Shown: positions 1 to 15,308 of the stretch, piece by piece | Layout of the letters: the number at the start of each line of letters is the position of its first letter | Numbering within the stretch: position 1 is the first letter of the stretch | From: Epiperipatus broadwayi | Lineage: Eukaryota; Onychophora; Udeonychophora; Euonychophora; Peripatidae | Length of the DNA: 64,000 nucleotides | Reading direction: 5' to 3' | Assembly: GCA_028023455.1 (NCBI GenBank) | Contig: JAQFVV010012498.1 | Location: 2,418,001-2,482,000, forward strand | Made by a program: the position numbers and the translations under genes | The notes under the pieces: model-generated | What the model was told of the DNA's origin: nothing | The model's input: the letters and a program-made list of their open reading frames with translations, nothing else | The model's database searches: none

Positions 1-442
1 ATCTTACATACATTAAAATAGTCATTACATGAAAACGTAAATACTTCTGACAAAGAAAATCTTAATGACCATAGTATAATAATATATAATAATAATAATA
101 ATAATGTACTTAAGTTCAATGAAATAATAGAATTATTTGTCATTAAAATAGAAAATTCCAAAAACACTTAATGTTATATAAATAAATGCTATTTATATAA
201 ATTATAAAAATGAATTCAGTCCTAATTTAGATAGTTGTCAGACTAATTTATGAGATAAAAGATATATAATAACCAATGCTGATGAGCAAATATAATGTTA
301 GATAAAACTTGGCATGACAGAAGATAAATAAAATAATAAATCAGCTAGAACAAATATCTGAACTGGATAACATACTAAGTAGAAAGGTTATTATTTATTA
401 AGATAACAGAGATTTCGTGTGATAATTATATCACACACAAAC

Positions 443-493
<51 letters not shown>

Positions 494-2340
494 AGCTTAA
501 AATGAAATAAAATAAAGAAAGCTAAAGCTAATAAGAGACAATCTTTTCTTTTCTTGAAAAGAGATATAGTGAAATGATATGTAAGTCTTATTTCCCATAA
601 TATTGTTTAATGATATTATTTAATAAAAACCTTTTCCCTAGTAAATATGAATTTGATATACATATATAATATTACATAAATTAAACTGTGCTAATCATTT
701 ATAAGTGTTTATTAAATTGTATTTGTTTGTATTTTCATTTTCTTTAATAGTGAAAAGAAAGAAATGAAGTAAGGCATTTTCTTTCTTTGATATCAAATAT
801 ATGTTAATAAATTTTGTAATGTAAATTTAAAAACATATCATCTAGACTTGTTATGTTAAATAATTAAATATTGGATGACAATGGATAAATAGGAAATTAT
901 TAGGTTAATATATAGGCGATCTATTTATTAGTATAAAAACTAATTATATTTACTGAATTTTTGAATTGAAGTTATTTTTGAATGTTGTTTTTATAAATAA
1001 AAATATATGAAAAATTATGTAACGTGAGAGTAGATAAAATATGTAAATTGAAAGAAGTAGCAATAGTATCAAAATATCACTTATCAGTCAAGTGAAGCTT
1101 ATTTTATAAGAGGAAAGATTGATGGAGTGATAACTGCACGGATTGGTGGTGTATCGCTAATCAGATAAAAACAATTTTGAGTCATTTGCTTTTCTATTCC
1201 TACAAATAAGTAAAGAATATTATTTAGATAACATCTCAAGCATAAACAACAGCATACATCACAAAGCTACATAGTTCCTATACTATATGAATATGCCACA
1301 TGATCACCATTTCCTATGCATATAGAAGCTGTTAAAATAGAGGAAAAACTATCAAAGCAGTAGTGCCACGCAGTACATACATTTGTTATTCTTGCTTGCA
1401 TTGGGTGGCACAACTGTATGAAGAGTTTTGTCTCTATTTAAATACAGTTGTCGGGAGTTTACATATTGATATAAAATCACCTAAAAATATGAGAACAATT
1501 TCTTTAAAAGACAAAATGACTTTATCAATCTGACAAAAGTTGAATACTATATTAAAAAAATTAAAAATTACAGCATTCTTTATAAATTTTATAAAATGTA
1601 AATAAGACTGATTTGTATTCCAAAGTCTAGTAAAAAAAATGTATTTTGTCTATGAAATTACTTTAGTGTATATTTATTTATATTTTTAATAATTTTCTGT
1701 TTGTAAATCTTTTATATTTACTACTTCTGATATTAATAGATATATTTTAAATATATTCTGAATTAGAATTACTTCATTACTTTATATATCTTAGCAACAA
1801 GCTAAAGGTATTTGAAGTATTGATTGAAAATAATATTTTCTCAAAAGCAAATGTCGGTCGATTAACCCTTTTAATTATATATTTTATATTATATATCAAT
1901 TATTATTATTAAGTTTTTATCTTTATTATATATTTAATTACTAAAAATCTAAATTCAATTTTCTTTCTCTACAATTGTTATTAATGACACTACGATTCAA
2001 TAATAACCTGATCTCAAGAATTCATACACTGATAGATATCATATTTCAATCAATAAAGTATAGTAATTGAAATGTAATGTATATATAGGCTTATTGATCA
2101 GTTACATTATATAAAGAAAAGATGATACTCTATGCAAACATTTCTTCTTTAATATATATAATTAAAATCTTTTTACTTGATTTTCAATACATAATTTACA
2201 ATTTAAACACATTTAGAAATAATAGTTTAATAATTGGTTATAAAAAGTTTTAAAAAAAGTAAATCAAATTTCTAATGCCCATATTATTTGTTTTGTCAAT
2301 GTATTACAATGTAAGTTCACATAATAAAAGGAAATAAATT
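1..2340. other. AT-rich spacer, no gene seen
   Basis: No open frame, RNA gene or recognisable transposon was found on either strand. It consists of A/T-rich unique-looking sequence with short (TAA)n near 90-115 and the CA/TA tract listed separately. Confidence 0.6.
432..492. repeat. (CA)n/(TA)n compound microsatellite
   Basis: An imperfect CACACA run with a few CCCA interruptions passes directly into a TATATA run. Confidence 0.95.
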
Positions 2341-2350
2341 TTTATTGTAT

Positions 2351-3100
2351 ATCATCATCAGCATTTTGAACCATTAACAGTCCACTGCAGGATAAAGGAT
2401 ACTCCAAGTTTAATCCAGTTTCTTTGATCTCTAATCTTTATTCTCCATATTACACTTGCAAACTTTCTCATATCAGCAATCCTTAACATGTATGGTTTTA
2501 TGCTAGGTCTTCGTAAATGTCCTTGAATCCAGTTTAAGATTTCAACTGTTTATCAATTATCATCTTTTCTAGAAATATATCCATTCCATCTCTACTTCAT
2601 ACCAGTACACCTAATTGTTCTCTCTTCATGTATTTTGTTTTTGATCCCTTCTTCTTATTCCTGATAAACATCTCTCTATATATTTCATTGAATGGTCTGA
2701 AATTTAGGTATTCCTCTTCTCTTAAGTATCCAATTCTCAGAGTTCTAAGTTTAAATTGGTAAAATACATTTATTAAAAATCATTCTTTTTAAACACAAAG
2801 GAATATTTCCTTTTAATATTGTTAAATTTATCAGAAGCACTCCACTAAAGTTTAATTCTATGATTATTGTCATCCATTATGTTTCCATCTGTATTAATAA
2901 TTTGACTTAGATATTATAGTTCTTAATTCCTTATAATTCATCATTATCAATCTTTATGTTCTTTTTTTGAGAAAATTTATTGATTATTACATTAGTCTTT
3001 TTAGCACTTTATACTTTTCTACTTTCATCAGATAACTATTGTAACATTATTTGCAAAACCAACCATGTCAGCTGGAAAAATCTAGATGATTTAAGTAATT
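2351..3100 (-). mobile_element. RTE/BovB-type LINE relic, 3' part
   Basis: Read on the minus strand, the stretch near 3030-3075 gives a degenerate catalytic box (FANN in place of FADD) followed by fragments resembling the RTE thumb region. The last 150 bases (2500 down to 2355) translate as a frame containing ADMRKFASVIW and later WIKLGVSFILQWTVNG, which resembles the conserved RTE C-terminus (DDI...W...A.D...W..LGEA..QQW). The 3' end has short ATG/ATC repeats (ATCATCATC on the plus strand), as is usual for RTE tails. The frame is broken by many stops and shifts, so this is an old, non-functional copy. The 10.2-10.96 kb relic belongs to the same group. The assignment rests on remembered family motifs, not a search. 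Confidence 0.65.
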
Positions 3101-5290
<2,190 letters not shown>

Positions 5291-5633
5291 TGAAAAAAGA
5301 ATGTAGAAATACTGTGAAAAGAAAGCCTGTCAACATGAGAAAGAAAATCATAATAGAGTACAAAAGAAACACTTATATTTAAAAAAAAATACTAAAAATA
5401 GAATAATAAAATTTATACTAATTAAAATATACATTTAGAATATATACACATGTATTATTATGTACACATACCCATGATACACTCATAAGGGGTACACATT
5501 TTAACTTTTAGTAAAAATATCTATTAATATATATCTTATAAGTTTCCAGTCAATTTAGATTATGATATAGGTTTACACTTTCATTTACTACGCCAATAGT
5601 AAACACTTAAAAATAATAGTGATAATTTTTTAT
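5291..5633. other. AT-rich spacer
   Basis: Nothing recognisable seen. Confidence 0.5.
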
Positions 5634-5915
5634 TTATATTAAATGCTTTTATTGACTGTGCACTAAAAAAAAAAAAATAGTTTCTTCAACCACAATTGGA
5701 GTTTTTAGATTAATTTAAAATAAAAGCATAGTAGTCATTATGGTTTCAGAAATTAATTAAGTCAATCTCCATTTTTTATAACAACAGATTGACTTAATTA
5801 ATTTGTGGACTCCTGATGCATTTATTTCAAGTTAAATCTAAAAACCCCAATTATGGTTGAAGAAACAATTATTTTATTTCGGTTAGTGCACAATCAATAA
5901 AAGCATTTAACATAA
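5634..5915. mobile_element. Small foldback/MITE-like element
   Basis: Two arms of about 135 bases are inverted relative to each other. The left arm begins with TATTAAATGCTTTTATTGA and contains TGTGCACTAA; the right arm ends TTAGTGCACAATCAATAAAA then GCATTTAACATA. The centre is GATTGACTTAATTAAT against ATTAATTAAGTCAATC. The arms have diverged by indels and substitutions, so the insertion is old. Both edges are followed by an ATAATTTTTT run, which could be an imperfect target duplication or chance. Confidence 0.75.
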
Positions 5916-7630
5916 TTTTTTTATCTCTATGATATAATTATACAAATATTGAGAAAAAATTGGTGTAGTGATTAATCCAATTGTCACAACTTTGAATTCA
6001 AAATCAGAAGTATTTTTTTAATGCTAGTTAAGCATTTTAAGAAATGAGTTAAAATTTTTAAGTGGGGACCTACTGCCAATCTCATTAGCAATTCAATTAA
6101 TGATAAATAATATTCTATTCTGGAAGATGCAACAAAAATATGAAACAAAATCTTCACCAACTCATGCTTGATTAGAATAATGAGTAAAGCATAGTTCTCC
6201 AATGTTTTTTATTTGATAAATTTTGGAAAGATCTTAACTTGTAGTTGATTATTTATGGTTAAAATTTTTACTAATAAGCTGTATTAAAGCTGCCTTCATT
6301 TAAATGATAATGTCATTTATTTTTTCTCTACATTCAATTACAATTAATGTTAAAGCAATATTTTTTTGCAAAATCATTTTGCAAACTTAGATACAAAAAC
6401 TATTATTACAGCAAAACTGTTGAATGATTACTGGTGGTCATTTAAGGTAATATGGCGCATATTAAAATTTCTCCATAATATATGAAATTAGACATCACAG
6501 CTGCATTGTCATTAATCTGGAATTCTTATTTTTTGATTTTTTCAAGATTAGTAATTTAGTTGTATAATACTGGAAGATGATTTATACATCAGAACTTGTG
6601 TACTCTGTTTCATTAACTTGTAGAAACTATTTGCTCAAAAGTCTGTAACAAGATGATTCATCACAATAATTTGTTTATTCTGAATATGAATGCATTTGAA
6701 ATGACAACAGATAATTGTAATGAAATTTGTTTTCAAAGATAGAAATAATGAGTAAATTCTATATATAAATATTAATTAATACATATGATCATTTTCAAAT
6801 AAATAGCTTGATAAAGACTATTTTTTTTGTTGTAAAAGATTAAATTACTTAGGATAACATGATTTGACACCTTTTTTAAATATATGGTAACTTTAATGTT
6901 AGAATGGATGTTATTAAATTTTATGAATAAAGAATTTTTAGTTTATTTTCTCTATGACTCAAATTTACCAAAATGATAATCACATATCTGAATCAAATAA
7001 GGAATTTTATTTATACAATGTTATTGTTTTCAATGAATTATCCATAACCATCATTTTAATAGTTTTTTAAAAAATAGTTCATAGTAAGAGAATGAAAGGA
7101 AATTACTAATAGTTGAAAAGAGATCCTTTGATTCCTCTTTGAGGCCTTAATGGAACTAAGAAGGGAAATTTACTGATGTCCACTCAATGTATTCATGTCA
7201 ATTTAGTTGTAATACACATGGATGTGATGCTCACAAACATGCACCATCCAGCCTTGTGAGTTTATTGGATTTTTACTTCTTAGCTTAAGATTAAAACATA
7301 TCTTGGACTTTTTCCTCAGTTGCCTGATAGTTCTTAATTGGATATGTAGTAGAGTTTTTATGAAGATAGAATGTGTGAACTTTCCTTTTTTAAATAGACA
7401 TTTACAATCATAATAAGACAAAACAAAATTATAGCCTTTAATCCCAGGATGTTGTATATTTACTGATTAAGGCAGTGGTTGATGGCTAAAAAAGAGGGTA
7501 TTAAGAATTCCCTAGTTGTAGAACCAAACTATTATTACATTAAAACATTTTCTTGTGTACCTACAACTGTAAATCAATTTTAACTGAAGGAAGATTGATT
7601 TAAATAGAAGAACTGTTTAATATTATGTGG
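5916..7630. other. AT-rich spacer, no gene assigned
   Basis: Slightly more complex sequence at 6060-6660 and 7080-7420 with short open frames on the minus strand. None matched a family I know, and the frames are not long for this composition. Confidence 0.45.
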
Positions 7631-7639
7631 GATATTGAT

Positions 7640-8225
7640 GGGTTTTGTGAAGTTAAATGACAAGATGAAGAGACAATTGATCTAAAAAGTGGACATGTGC
7701 TTTAATAGAAAAGGACAAGTTGAAAGCACAAGTGAAGTGAAATACATTATAAATAAAAAATGGAAAAACAACATAGTCAAGTTTGATGGTATATCAGACA
7801 GTGTGGCAAGATTACTTTTTCAAATTAATGGAAAATACCAAATGCAGATAATTCAGGTTTATGTCACAACAAGTTCTCACCATGAAGGAGTAGAGGATTA
7901 TTTGATCAGACAAATTAACATTTTACAATTATTATTAGATACCATAATGCTAGAATTGATAAACAATTGAAAGAGGAAAGTGCTGTTGTATATTTTGTTA
8001 TGGTGACAGAAATGAGAAAGAACACACATTTATAAAGATCTCATAAAAAGAAAACTGCATATTATAATTTTTGGGAAAAAAAAATGCTAAACAGAAATGG
8101 ATATGAAAACAATCAAATGAAGCTACAACAGAATTAGATTATATTTTTACTAATAGAAAATATGTACTTCAATTTTGTAATGTTTTTAATAAATTCAAGA
8201 AAGGAATTGACTATCATTTACTTTA
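7640..8225 (+). pseudogene. LINE endonuclease domain relic (APE type)
   Basis: A 93-codon open stretch at 7689-7970 contains KYIINKKWKNNIVKFDGIS, then a QIIQVYVTTSSHHEGVEDY segment. This matches the exonuclease-endonuclease-phosphatase fold of a common LINE class, where the equivalent is IQVYAPTS. Further on, in other frames, come RNERKN and then ATTELDYIFTNRKYV with GIDYH (compare NEIDFIL...GSDH of intact relatives). Order and spacing are as expected for the C-terminal half of the endonuclease, but frameshifts and stops separate the pieces. The RT relic at 8660-9350 continues the same element. Family identity is from motif memory. Confidence 0.7.
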
Positions 8226-8564
8226 TAATGATTTAACTTAATAAATACATGTAATAACTGCAGTAAGAGTATAATTATATTTTTAAACTACAATATGTTA
8301 AGAACAAGTTATAACACCTACAATAATAAAATAAGCTTGACTGCTAAGTTAAAATTATCTAAATTCATTTATTTAAAATTGTAATAAATAATAACACATT
8401 TAACATTTACTACAAATTAATAAGATAACTTAATAAATGATTCACTACTTTTATTAAGCAAAGATAATTTATTTAACAAAAAAGAAACTATATATATAAT
8501 CTTTTTTTTTTTTACATATAAGCAAAATACCTAACATAAAGTTCTATAGGAAAAATTTAAGGTT

Positions 8565-8568
<4 letters not shown>

Positions 8569-8601
<33 letters not shown>

Positions 8602-8627
8602 ACCTTATATATTTCCTATAGTAACCT

Positions 8628-8667
<40 letters not shown>
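8569..8667. repeat. Two (TA)n tracts around an inverted GGTTACT pair
   Basis: AAGGTTACTA-(TA)n-TAGTAACCTT is followed by a second (TA)n. They interrupt the LINE relic between its endonuclease and RT parts. Confidence 0.9.
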
Positions 8668-8668
<1 letters not shown>

Positions 8669-9350
8669 GCAAAGATTAAAAATCAGGTTGCAGAATAATG
8701 AGATTGAAGATGTATGAAAAGAGAAGTTAGACAAGGAGCTGTATGTCACCTGTGCTTTTAATTCTATTTAGAAGACATGTTAAACAAATATTCAGAGTGT
8801 GGAAAAACTAATATTGAAGCTAAAATAATAAATATATAAAATTTTCAGATGATATGATTATTATTTTAATGAGAATGAAAACAATCTCAAGAATATCTCA
8901 AATAAATTGAAGGAAAAATATATGGAATATGAAGGTTATGTTAAGTAAACCAAGTATTTATGGATAGAAAGGAGCACAAAAATAATATAAATTAATATTC
9001 ATAGTAATATAATTTGACAAGTGTTTCGATTTAAATATTTTTAGGTAATTGGTTTATGAGTATAAAAGAAGTAAAATTACATTAAAAGAATAGTATTAGT
9101 AAAGAAGGCTTTTATTTATTAAGAGAACATTTTTTTTTGTAAACCTTTGATTAGAGAATTAAGAAAAGACTATGTGTGAGTATATTGCTGTACTGGTTGT
9201 GTAACATGTATAATGAGTAAAAGAATTAAGAACATATTGAAAATCGTTGAGATTTGGTTATGAAAATGAATGGAGAAAATTAGTTGAATGATTAAAATGA
9301 CAATTAGGAAGTTTTAGAAAGAATATATGGAAAAAGTGGTTCAAATTTGT
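8660..9350 (+). pseudogene. LINE reverse transcriptase and C-terminal relic
   Basis: Across frames the plus strand shows VRQGAVCH followed by LEDMLNKYSECGK (RT block around VRQGC.LSP..FN.YLED), then FSDDM (from TTTTCAGATGATATG) at the place of the catalytic YADD. Next is NNLKNISNKLKEKYMEY, and a C-terminal series: KKAF, PLIRELRKDYV, CTGCVTC (YGCETW-like) and IVEIWL with MEKIS. The order is that of endonuclease-RT LINEs widespread in invertebrates. It is full of stops and indels. With the upstream endonuclease relic the element spans about 1.7 kb. Its exact clade (RTE-like or relative) is not settled by eye. Confidence 0.7.
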
Positions 9351-10204
9351 TTTGATAAAATTTAATTCCAATATAAATTTAATCATAATAAAGTAAAACA
9401 AATTTTAGTGATAATATTATTTTGAACCGGTTGACTTCTACTTTTAACTAATACTAATCATTTAATAAACGTAGTTAAAAAATTCTACTGAACGAAGTTT
9501 AATAGGTTATAATAATCTTATAATTTCATTTAAAAATTGAAAAGTTTTGGTCACAAATTATATATTGAAATTGCAACTATTATTTAATAAATATTTCAAA
9601 CGTTAATTCTATAAAATTAAATTACGGACACAAATATGTTTTTTAAAATAAAAAAATGATTTTAAAAAACATTTTTTTTATACGAAGTTTAATCATTGAT
9701 TTTTTTTTCAAACTCACATTTAAAAATTTTTGAACAATACTTTTTGAAATACTTCTTTTTAGAGGTATATTTCTTTGATTAGTCTTATGTAATCAAAACC
9801 GAGTCAAACATTTGCTTTAACAATAAATCAATTGTGTCGATGGACTTCTTTTAGATTCTGATGACGTTGTTACTGTCATTCAGTAAGGCACATACAATGG
9901 AATGATTCAATGCTAGAAAAAAATATTTTAAGTTCCTAAAAATAAATTATATATTAAAATTAATTCTAATAAAATATATTTATTTCAATAAATATAAAAT
10001 GAACCTTTCTGACAATATTTTTTTTTATAATTTTGATCATCCATCACTCAGCTTGTTTGTAATATTTTTCATTTATTGCTTAACATATCATTTATTAAAA
10101 TTATCTTTTCCCCTTAAGCTTAATTTTTAATTTTTATTTCTCTTTTTTTATTACTCTTTTTTTAAAGCGTTTTTTTCTTTTTATTGATGAATATCATTAT
10201 CACC
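9351..10204. other. AT-rich spacer
   Basis: Unique-looking AT-rich DNA with no gene or transposon recognised. Confidence 0.5.
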
Positions 10205-10960
10205 ATCACCATTGGTTTTAACTATTATCATTCCAATTTTAATGTACTTTCTTTTTTTTCCCATCACACCAAACAAATTCATTCATTTTATAAGTGATCT
10301 CTTTATAGATATTTACAATCTCTTGAGATCTAATTTAAATCTTCTACTGTCCATTAGTAGCTCTTTTACCAATCAATTCAGCCCAACATTATTTCAGTCT
10401 TTTAATAACTTCAATGATGTTCATACTAATTTGTTTTTTCATCCATGTACTTTACTTTTGGTTCATTCTTGTTACTCCCAACATACATCTCTCCATATTT
10501 TATTAAGTAATTGGAAGTCTCTGTATTATTCTTCTATAAACTGTCCAAAATGTATATCTATAAATAAGAACTGGTGAAACATAGTCTTATAATATTAGTT
10601 CTTCCAAATGCACTTCATCAAAAATTGTCTCTAATTTTACCTACCATGTTTCTCTCTGTATTAATAACCTGAATAAAATATATATAATTATTAACTTTCT
10701 TTAAATTATAATTATTAATCTTTATTTTCTTCTGAGAAAATTCATTGAAAATTCCTTTAATCTTTTTAGCATTTATCATTAGTCCTACTTTTTTATTTTT
10801 ATCTGATAATAGTTGTAACATTTCCTGAAGCTCTGAAATATTAGCTGCAAAATCAGAAATGTTATCTGCAAATCTAGCTGATTTTTAGAATCTCCTGTAT
10901 TTTTAGTGTCTTAGTTTTCTCTTTTAATCTACAATATTTATGTATAAGGATAATTAAATT
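10205..10960 (-). mobile_element. RTE/BovB-type LINE relic
   Basis: On the minus strand, from about 10885, the frame reads ARFADNISDFAANISELQEM and continues LQLLSDKNKKVGLMINAKK, then VNNYIYFIQVI. This is the RTE/BovB RT palm: YADDI (here FADN), LQ.ML..L...SKKVGLKIN..KTK and the YIYLGQ block. Beyond it (10600 to 10480) broken frames give SAFGR, then FWTVYRRIIQRL and IWRDVCWE, like the WAAFGKL, AETWTLTK and MERSMLG stretch of intact elements. The catalytic aspartate pair is damaged and many stops are present. It overlaps the same protein region as the 2.35-3.1 kb relic, so the two are separate insertions. Confidence 0.8.
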
Positions 10961-12340
10961 CTATACTAGGCCTTTACATACATACATATAGATAAAAAGA
11001 CAATAATGGGAAATTATTGAGTAAAAAAGATAGAAGAAATATATATATATATTTTCGACTCTTGTTTAATGGTGTCTATTGAGGGTTAATGTTTTTCTTT
11101 AAGCAAATAACTTTTCTATAGCAATAAGTTAATATTCAGATTAAAATGATTTTTAAAATCAATAAAAAGATTATACAGAAAATTAATTTTGAATTAATAA
11201 AATAATTTAAACACAATAATTAACATTACATTACAATAATCTAAACATGAAATCTTTCTAACAAAATTAAAATTAAATGAAAAATTTAGTCTCAAATATT
11301 GTCCAAAGTCATACAGACAAGTTAAATATAAAATAGCATAGTACTAACGTTTTTCTAATAATATTACTAGTATTAATTTAGTTTCAAGATGTTATTAATA
11401 ATTAACAATAAATTAAGTTAAAAATAATATAGTTCACGTTTCACTTTTTATTTAATTATTTTTATTTGCATTTAATTTTAGTATCAAAAGCTTATTCATT
11501 TCAGTAAAATAAGAAAAACAACAATAACAATAATAATAATTGATTTCAATTTATTTCATGCATTTAATAGATACTACAGCTAAGTAAGAAATACCACAAA
11601 CAATATTAAACTTTTAAATTATTCATTTCTACTCTTATAATATTTTTATGTACAACTATTTAAAATCTATTGTTGATAAAATCAAAAATATTTAAAGTAT
11701 TAATGTACTTATTGTATACTTGAATAGTCTTGTAAGAAGTTAACATTTAAAAATATTTTTAAACTTTGGAATTATATATTAGTTTGTTGATCTTGTAGTT
11801 TTTGTATGACAATATTTTACTTCAGTGCATTAGCATCACTATTTTTGTATAACTGAGTTAACTGAGAAATATTTTAAAAACTTTTTTAATGCAAATATAT
11901 AACTAAAGTTATTGGAGTTCAAAATCACAATACTATTATTTAAAATTGGTATAATTAGCATAACAAATATATATATATATATTGTGAATGTTCAAATTGA
12001 TGATCCAGGTATATATATATATAAATAATAATAAACAATTCAGTACAATATAAGTTTAACTAAATAGGATTGATATTATTTTATATATTTCATATATGAA
12101 TGCAGTCACCATAGTAACATTATTACATACAGTTCAATGTTTTTTATTTTTTTTATGTTGAGTATATGTGTTTATAAATTAATTTAAAAAAAATATTATT
12201 ATTAAAAAATATAGATATGTGTAAATTATTGATGTCTATCAATAATTTAAAAGGTTATTATATCAATTTTGTATTTTGGTTTGTAAAATAATAAAAAAAT
12301 TGTAATCGAATTTGGATTTAATCTTCATGTATCTTTTTAT
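10961..12340. other. AT-rich spacer with short TA tracts
   Basis: No gene seen. Short (TA)n tracts occur at 11039-11052, 11968-11983 and 12011-12024. A TCGAAAATATA on the minus strand near 11045-11058 is discussed as a weak ribozyme-like signal among the findings. Confidence 0.45.
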
Positions 12341-13700
12341 CCGAACTTACCCATAACCGCGCCAAAACAACTATAAGAAAATTGATAGAATTGAGGTTTT
12401 TTTGAGTAAGATTGTGTGGTCGTCAAGATACGAAAAATGTCAGAAAGAGAACATATAAAAAGGACACGACAGAATATAACAGGACTCTTTATCATTTTGC
12501 AATAGTAAAGGATAGATCTATTTTCTGTGTCTTAAATAAATTTTTTCAATATTTTTTTTTGTATGTAAAACCATAAAACATGGAAAAATAGTGGAATTAT
12601 CTGCCCGTTCAATCATTTAGTGGGCAGTTGCGAAAGGGGTTTCCGGGGAAAGCGGCAGCAAAGTAAAAAAAAAAAAAAAGAAACCTATGAAGTAAAGGAA
12701 AATGCTTTATAAATAAAAAATGGATTTGCGTAAATATCGTCTCACGAATAAAGAAACAGGCCGACTGGATCAATTCACATCATAATAGGGATAATCAAAG
12801 TGCACTCACCTCTTCGGACAAAAAAAAAAAAAACTTTTAGTGAAGTATCATTAAAGTTTGCGATTATTATTTCTGACAGAGAAACTGAAAGAACTGAAGT
12901 CAATCAATTGGCAAATAAATAGTGAACGAACAGACTTATATATATATGGTATGATTTTTTTTTTATATAAAATGTACATGTGTTAATTTTTTTATATGTA
13001 ATAAAAAGGGAATGATTTTTTTTTAATTATCTCTAAAAGTAATATAATTTATTAAATGAAAATGATCGGAAAGACTCAAATATATTTATTATTTCATATT
13101 CATTTATCCGTTATTATTTTGATAAACAAATAGATTTTGATACCCTCCTATTTCCCATTTTTTTCTGGTATCGGTTATATGTAAAAAAATTTTTTTTAAT
13201 AAAATATCCAAGAGCCCTTTCCATCATTTACTCATTCATTTTTTTTTTGTCGTTATCGTTATTGCAACACATATATAGAGATACACATAGCAATTTGATC
13301 ATTTTATTTAGTCAACCAATCTAAAATATAAAGTCATTTCGGATGTATTTTATCATTAATATTGCCAATTTTCTTTTCTATAACCTAATAAATTGAGTTA
13401 ATTTAAATATCAAGACTAGTTTAATTATTTTGTTTTATTTGGATTGCGTAAGACGGCGTAGCTATTTAAGTAACAGGATTCAAACTCAGCTTGGTAAGCG
13501 AATTGGAATATAAGATAAGGTATATTTTGCTTATTAGTATTTTATTTTGTTTCTATATGAATTTCACATTTATATTTGCATTCGAATATTATATATACAT
13601 ATTATCATTTATCTTAGTTAATATTACAAAGTCAATCATTTCATGTTTGTCTGATTCCGTCGTAAAAATCTAAATAGATTATACTTTATCGTTTAGGTTC
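12341..13700. other. CpG-containing, low-repeat stretch, function unknown
   Basis: In contrast to the flanks, this stretch has repeated CpG (for example CCGCGCC at 12357, GTTTCCGGGGAAAGCGGC near 12638-12655, GACGGCG near 13453) and little simple repeat apart from homopolymer A/T runs. A minus-strand splice-donor-like AAGAG|GTGAGTGC lies at about 12805-12814, and a hairpin CTGCCC...GGGCAG at 12601-12627. No convincing coding frame was found. It could be a promoter or 5' exon region, or an unrecognised element. Confidence 0.3.
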
Positions 13701-14896
13701 AGAATAATTCGTCTTGGATATTTTCTTAAACTCCTATAAAATGAAGAGAATAAACTTCATTGACCGATTTAATTGAATATTGTTTTGATTTGTATAAATA
13801 TCAATTATAATCATTTGTTGCCAGTCAATTTTTATTAAATTGTTTAAAATTTCAAACAAGTTGTATTAATACTCACAGGTGAATAAACATCCAATAGAAG
13901 CTCGATATATCTTTTGTGTGATGTGGTTGGACATTGTAAAGTTAGAGATGAGCTAATAGAGTGTTGATATTAAACTCCAGTGAAGTATTCTATTTTAAAA
14001 CCTAAACGAAGCACTAATTAAGCATCATTTTATTGGAAGATATTTGTGAATTATTTATAAATTATTTTGTAGCTTCTTAGTAAACCATCGACGTCTATTA
14101 ATTTGTTTAAACATTTAAGTGAGCGCATAAATTTTCAAAGTGTTTATAAAATTATAATAAAACCAGTTGATATCCACAGAAAATTATTAATTAGAGATTG
14201 AAGTAGAAAGAATTGTATATCGCTTATTGACACGAGTGTTTATCTTTCTATTTAGCGTTTATTAAAATAGATATATGTATATTTGGGTTCAAGTATTATT
14301 TTGTTTTGATATTTAAATAATGTCTATATGTAAACAAATGTTTTGTAAAGTACTATTACGGATACTTAGAAGCTTATCCATTAAGTTAAAAAGGCAGCAT
14401 CTTTAAATAATAAAGTAGATTTAAATTACTATAACAGTAACAGGCTAATAAAATATATATTGGAATCTGTTTTAGTTATTAATTGGATTTGATTTTGATT
14501 AGATTTCCAATCTAGTAGTTAGCCTAATCCTATATTATTGTTTAGGGCAATAGTAGTTGGTTTCACTGCTCTTTGCAATTTATGTTGTAATTGTGATGGA
14601 TTTGTTGATGTCTGGAGCAGATAGTCTCATTATTTCTTCATTTCACATATAACTTAAGTAAATTAAACTTTAAGAGAGATTATTTGTGCTTTGTGATGGT
14701 CTATTACATAACGGCCGACCCGATTGAGCTAGACCAGATTAATTTAAATTAGATTTTTAGATTTTTTTTTATCAGATCAGATTGATCATCCTAACCATCA
14801 CCTTCATCCATCAATTCAATCAGTTACAAATTGGCACCAACATTTTGGGCCTTCTTTCTTCGATTTAAATGGAATACAGCATTCAACAATTCCGAC
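13701..14896. other. AT-rich spacer
   Basis: No gene seen. Sequence complexity is moderate and no repeat family was recognised. Confidence 0.45.
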
Positions 14897-14897
14897 G

Positions 14898-14917
14898 GTT
14901 ACAATATATATATATAT
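14898..14917. repeat. GGTTACAATATATA junction tract
   Basis: Short (TA)n run introduced by GGTTACAA, the same edge motif found next to several other TA tracts in this window. It immediately precedes the first copy of the 300-bp direct repeat. Confidence 0.7.
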
Positions 14918-15202
14918 GATCACTAGATGGAGCTTTACCAATTGCTCCTAACAAGCTTTGTTTACATAAACGCTGAGAGAGATAGAATTCAATATGGTTT
15001 TGAGCTAATTGGCTCACCTCAGTGGAGGGCAGGGAGAGTAGAAACTAGATCTCAATACTAACTCTACAATTAGCATTTATGAAACATGTTTCTATCAGTT
15101 TGAAAGCATGAATTTTTCAGATATGTAAATAAATATCTTCAAATCCAGCCAAACAAACTAGACAGCTATATGGGTCTGAATTCAGTTCAGTTTCACCATA
15201 TA
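14918..15202 (+). repeat. Direct repeat, copy 1
   Basis: Starts GATCACTAGATGGAGCTTTA and ends CAGTTTCACCATA. It matches copy 2 at 15309-15616 closely over its length, and lacks an internal segment of about 30 bases that copy 2 carries between an ATCTTTTT and an ATGGTTT. No coding frame seen. Confidence 0.95.
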
Positions 15203-15308
15203 GTAAAAGCCTCTGCAATCTATATCATTGCTAAAAACTTTCAAGGGTACATTTGTGATAAAAAAACAAGTTATAAATTTTGTAACTTGCTCTTAGCTTG
15301 TATTTTAT

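Noticed and set aside
10212-10577. 121-codon plus-strand frame as a membrane protein
   Set aside because: It is antisense to the RTE LINE relic, whose minus-strand motifs explain the sequence.
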